A stretch of 7,735 nt of DNA, taken from the NCBI GenBank assembly GCA_023391175.1, contig JAEWBL010000374.1:1-7735 (forward strand). The letters run 5' to 3'. The position numbers and the translations under genes are program-made. Origin of the DNA: Pseudomonadota bacterium. Lineage in GTDB: Bacteria; Pseudomonadota; Alphaproteobacteria; Rhizobiales; Xanthobacteraceae. This document shows, piece by piece, positions 6,503-7,735 of this stretch (position 1 is its first letter; each line of letters starts with the position of its first letter). A model generated the notes under the pieces. It saw only the letters and a program-made list of their open reading frames with translations, was not told the origin of the DNA and ran no database searches.

Positions 6503-7690
6503 ATGCGGTTGCGCCTAAGGGTCATCGCCGGCGTGGACCCACGTCACGGCGGCCCCATCGAGGGCATCCGTCAGCAGGCGCCGTTCCACGCATCCGCGGG
6601 CGTCGAGGAGCACGTGGTGTGCCTCGATCCGCCGGATGCGCCCTGGGTGAAGGACTTTCCGCTCAAGGTCTTCGCGTGCGGCGAGCCGATGGACGCCAGT
6701 GGTGCGAAACGTCCCTGGCATCGCTACGGCTATTGCCCGGCCTTCATTCCCTGGCTGAAGGCGCATGCACGCGACTATGACGTTGTGACGGTCCACGGTC
6801 TCTGGAACTTCTCGACCATGGGGGCTCGCGCCGCGCTCGTGGGCGGGGGCGTGCCCTATCTCGTGATGAGCCACGGCATGCTGGACCCCTGGTTCAAGCG
6901 GAACTTCCCCCTGAAGGGCGCGATGAAGCAGGCGCTCTGGTGGTTCAACGAAGGGCCGCTCGTCAACAATGCGCGGGCCGTGCTCTTCACCAGCGAGGAG
7001 GAGCGCATTCTCGCCCGTCAGTCCTTCACGCCCTATCGGGCGAAGGAGCGGGTGGTGGCCTACGGCACCTCCGATCCCGGCCCGCTGCGCCCAGGGCAGA
7101 CCGAGGCGTTTCGCGCGCTGGTGCCCAACCTTCGGCGCCCCTATCTGCTCTATCTCAGCCGCATCCATCCCAAGAAGGGCTGCGATCTCCTCATCGATGC
7201 CTTCGCCGAAATCGTGCGCGACGGTGTGGATGTCGACCTGGTCATGGCTGGCCCGGTCGCGGACGATTATTTTGCCGAGCTGAAGGCTCAGGCGGAGCGG
7301 CGCGGCATCGCCGACCGCATCCACTGGCCGGGCATGCTGCGGGGCGATGCCAAGTGGGGCGGCTTCCACGGGTGCGAAGCCTTCGTTCTGCCTTCGCATC
7401 AGGAGAACTTCGGGATAGTGGTGGCCGAGGCGATGGCTTGCGCCAAGCCGGTCTTCATCACCAACAAGGTCAACATCTGGCGTGAGGTGGCGGCCGGCGG
7501 CGGCTTTGCGGACGAGGACGACCAGCCGGGCGTTGTCCGCCTGCTGCGCCGCTTTGCCGCTCTCAGCCCCGACGAACGTCAGGTGATCGGTGAACGGGCG
7601 CGCGCGATATTCCTGTCCTCGTTCGAGGTGAGCCGCGCCGCCGAGGATCTCAACGACGCGTGCCGAGACGCCATGGCCGGCCGAATTTAG
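6503..7690 (+). CDS. Glycosyltransferase family 4 (GT-B fold) protein
   Basis: A 395-residue protein from the ATG at 6503, which follows GGGG (6494-6497) by 5 bases. This start gives MRLRLRVIAGVDPRHGGPIEG, matching the usual N-terminus of the family with its Gly-Gly-Pro loop; a GTG at 6461 would add 14 unlikely residues and begins inside the palindrome. The N-terminal Rossmann domain has VTVHGLWNF (95-103) and VMSHGMLDPW (121-130), typical of bacterial polysaccharide GT4 enzymes. The C-terminal domain has YLSRIHPKKG (217-226) with the Arg and Lys expected to hold the donor diphosphate, and PSHQENFGIVVAEAMACAKP (297-316) with the E-x7-E motif (Glu301, Glu309). Such retaining enzymes transfer a sugar from a nucleotide donor to the growing lipid-linked repeat unit on the cytoplasmic face. 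Sugar and linkage cannot be told. It follows the flippase gene after a 160-base gap with regulatory-looking repeats and is followed 12 bases later by the next gene. Confidence 0.9.
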   Translation: MRLRLRVIAGVDPRHGGPIEGIRQQAPFHASAGVEEHVVCLDPPDAPWVKDFPLKVFACGEPMDASGAKRPWHRYGYCPAFIPWLKAHARDYDVVTVHGLWNFSTMGARAALVGGGVPYLVMSHGMLDPWFKRNFPLKGAMKQALWWFNEGPLVNNARAVLFTSEEERILARQSFTPYRAKERVVAYGTSDPGPLRPGQTEAFRALVPNLRRPYLLYLSRIHPKKGCDLLIDAFAEIVRDGVDVDLVMAGPVADDYFAELKAQAERRGIADRIHWPGMLRGDAKWGGFHGCEAFVLPSHQENFGIVVAEAMACAKPVFITNKVNIWREVAAGGGFADEDDQPGVVRLLRRFAALSPDERQVIGERARAIFLSSFEVSRAAEDLNDACRDAMAGRI

Positions 7691-7702
7691 GATGCGATAC
7701 CC

Positions 7703-7735
7703 ATGTATGTGATCACCGGCGGGGCGAGCTTCATC
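7703..7735 (+). CDS. NAD(P)-dependent epimerase/dehydratase (extended SDR), N-terminal fragment
   Basis: Only 11 codons are visible: MYVITGGASFI, running off the right edge. The ATG at 7703 lies 12 bases after the GT4 stop, with AGGA (7689-7692) 10 bases upstream. The strand-plus-glycine-loop pattern is the dinucleotide-binding start of extended short-chain dehydrogenases, which include sugar-nucleotide epimerases and dehydratases. The middle glycine of the usual GxxGxxG is Ser9 here. With hldE in the same cluster, ADP-glycero-manno-heptose 6-epimerase (HldD) is an attractive identity, since that family starts similarly, but eleven residues cannot separate it from other sugar-nucleotide epimerases. 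Confidence 0.65.
   Translation, partial: MYVITGGASFI

Noticed and set aside
5508..6518. A 336-codon + strand frame overlapping the flippase gene and reaching into the next gap
   Set aside because: Low-complexity Arg/Gly/Ala-rich translation in a frame shifted from the flippase, whose helices and family motifs are clear. It also runs across the intergenic region.
6480..6518. A 12-codon ORF (MFQSSGLQCGCA) starting 23 bases before the GT4 ATG
   Set aside because: It overlaps the GT4 start in another frame and has only a distant ribosome-like site; nothing supports translation.
6515..7399. A 294-codon minus-strand frame opposite the GT4 gene
   Set aside because: No recognisable domain; the + strand frame carries the full GT4 motif set including E-x7-E.

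Overview
The window looks like part of a surface-polysaccharide (exopolysaccharide, capsule or O-antigen) gene cluster from a high-GC Gram-negative bacterium. Strong G/C at third codon positions, ADP-heptose genes and a Wzx/Wzy-type layout suggest an alphaproteobacterium, perhaps a member of the Hyphomicrobiales near Xanthobacter/Azorhizobium. The taxonomic placement is inference only. All seven recognisable genes lie on the + strand, are closely spaced and read as one transcriptional direction, possibly with an internal promoter before the sixth gene.

Layout: (1) 1-482, the 3' end of a multi-pass membrane protein that resembles the C-terminus of an oligosaccharide repeat-unit polymerase (Wzy-like). 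(2) 482-2287, overlapping it by one base, a large exported protein with a twin-arginine-like signal peptide. It resembles toroid-type polysaccharide lyases/heparinase-like enzymes but I cannot assign it to a named family. (3) 2391-3875, hldE, the bifunctional heptose-7-phosphate kinase / heptose-1-phosphate adenylyltransferase. (4) 3997-4989, a GT9 (heptosyltransferase-type) glycosyltransferase. (5) 5062-6342, a Wzx-type polysaccharide flippase. (6) 6503-7690, a GT4 glycosyltransferase. (7) 7703-end, the first 11 codons of an extended short-chain dehydrogenase/epimerase, possibly the heptose epimerase hldD, but too short to name.

How they may work together (inference): HldE makes ADP-heptose, with the SDR perhaps completing its epimerisation. 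The GT9 and GT4 enzymes add sugars, probably including heptose, to a lipid-linked repeat unit. The Wzx-like protein flips the unit across the inner membrane and the Wzy-like protein polymerises it in the periplasm. The exported lyase-like protein would then cut, trim or release the chain. The presence of both a flippase and a polymerase-like gene points to heptose in a repeating polymer rather than only in an LPS core.

Intergenic stretches are all under 170 bases. The most structured is 6343-6502, which is less G+C-rich than its surroundings and holds two perfect inverted repeats and a possible promoter. The gaps before the GT9 and Wzx genes each hold a very short ORF that ends at or just before the next gene's start, which could couple translation. 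I saw no tRNA or rRNA gene, insertion sequence, CRISPR array or convincing intrinsic terminator.
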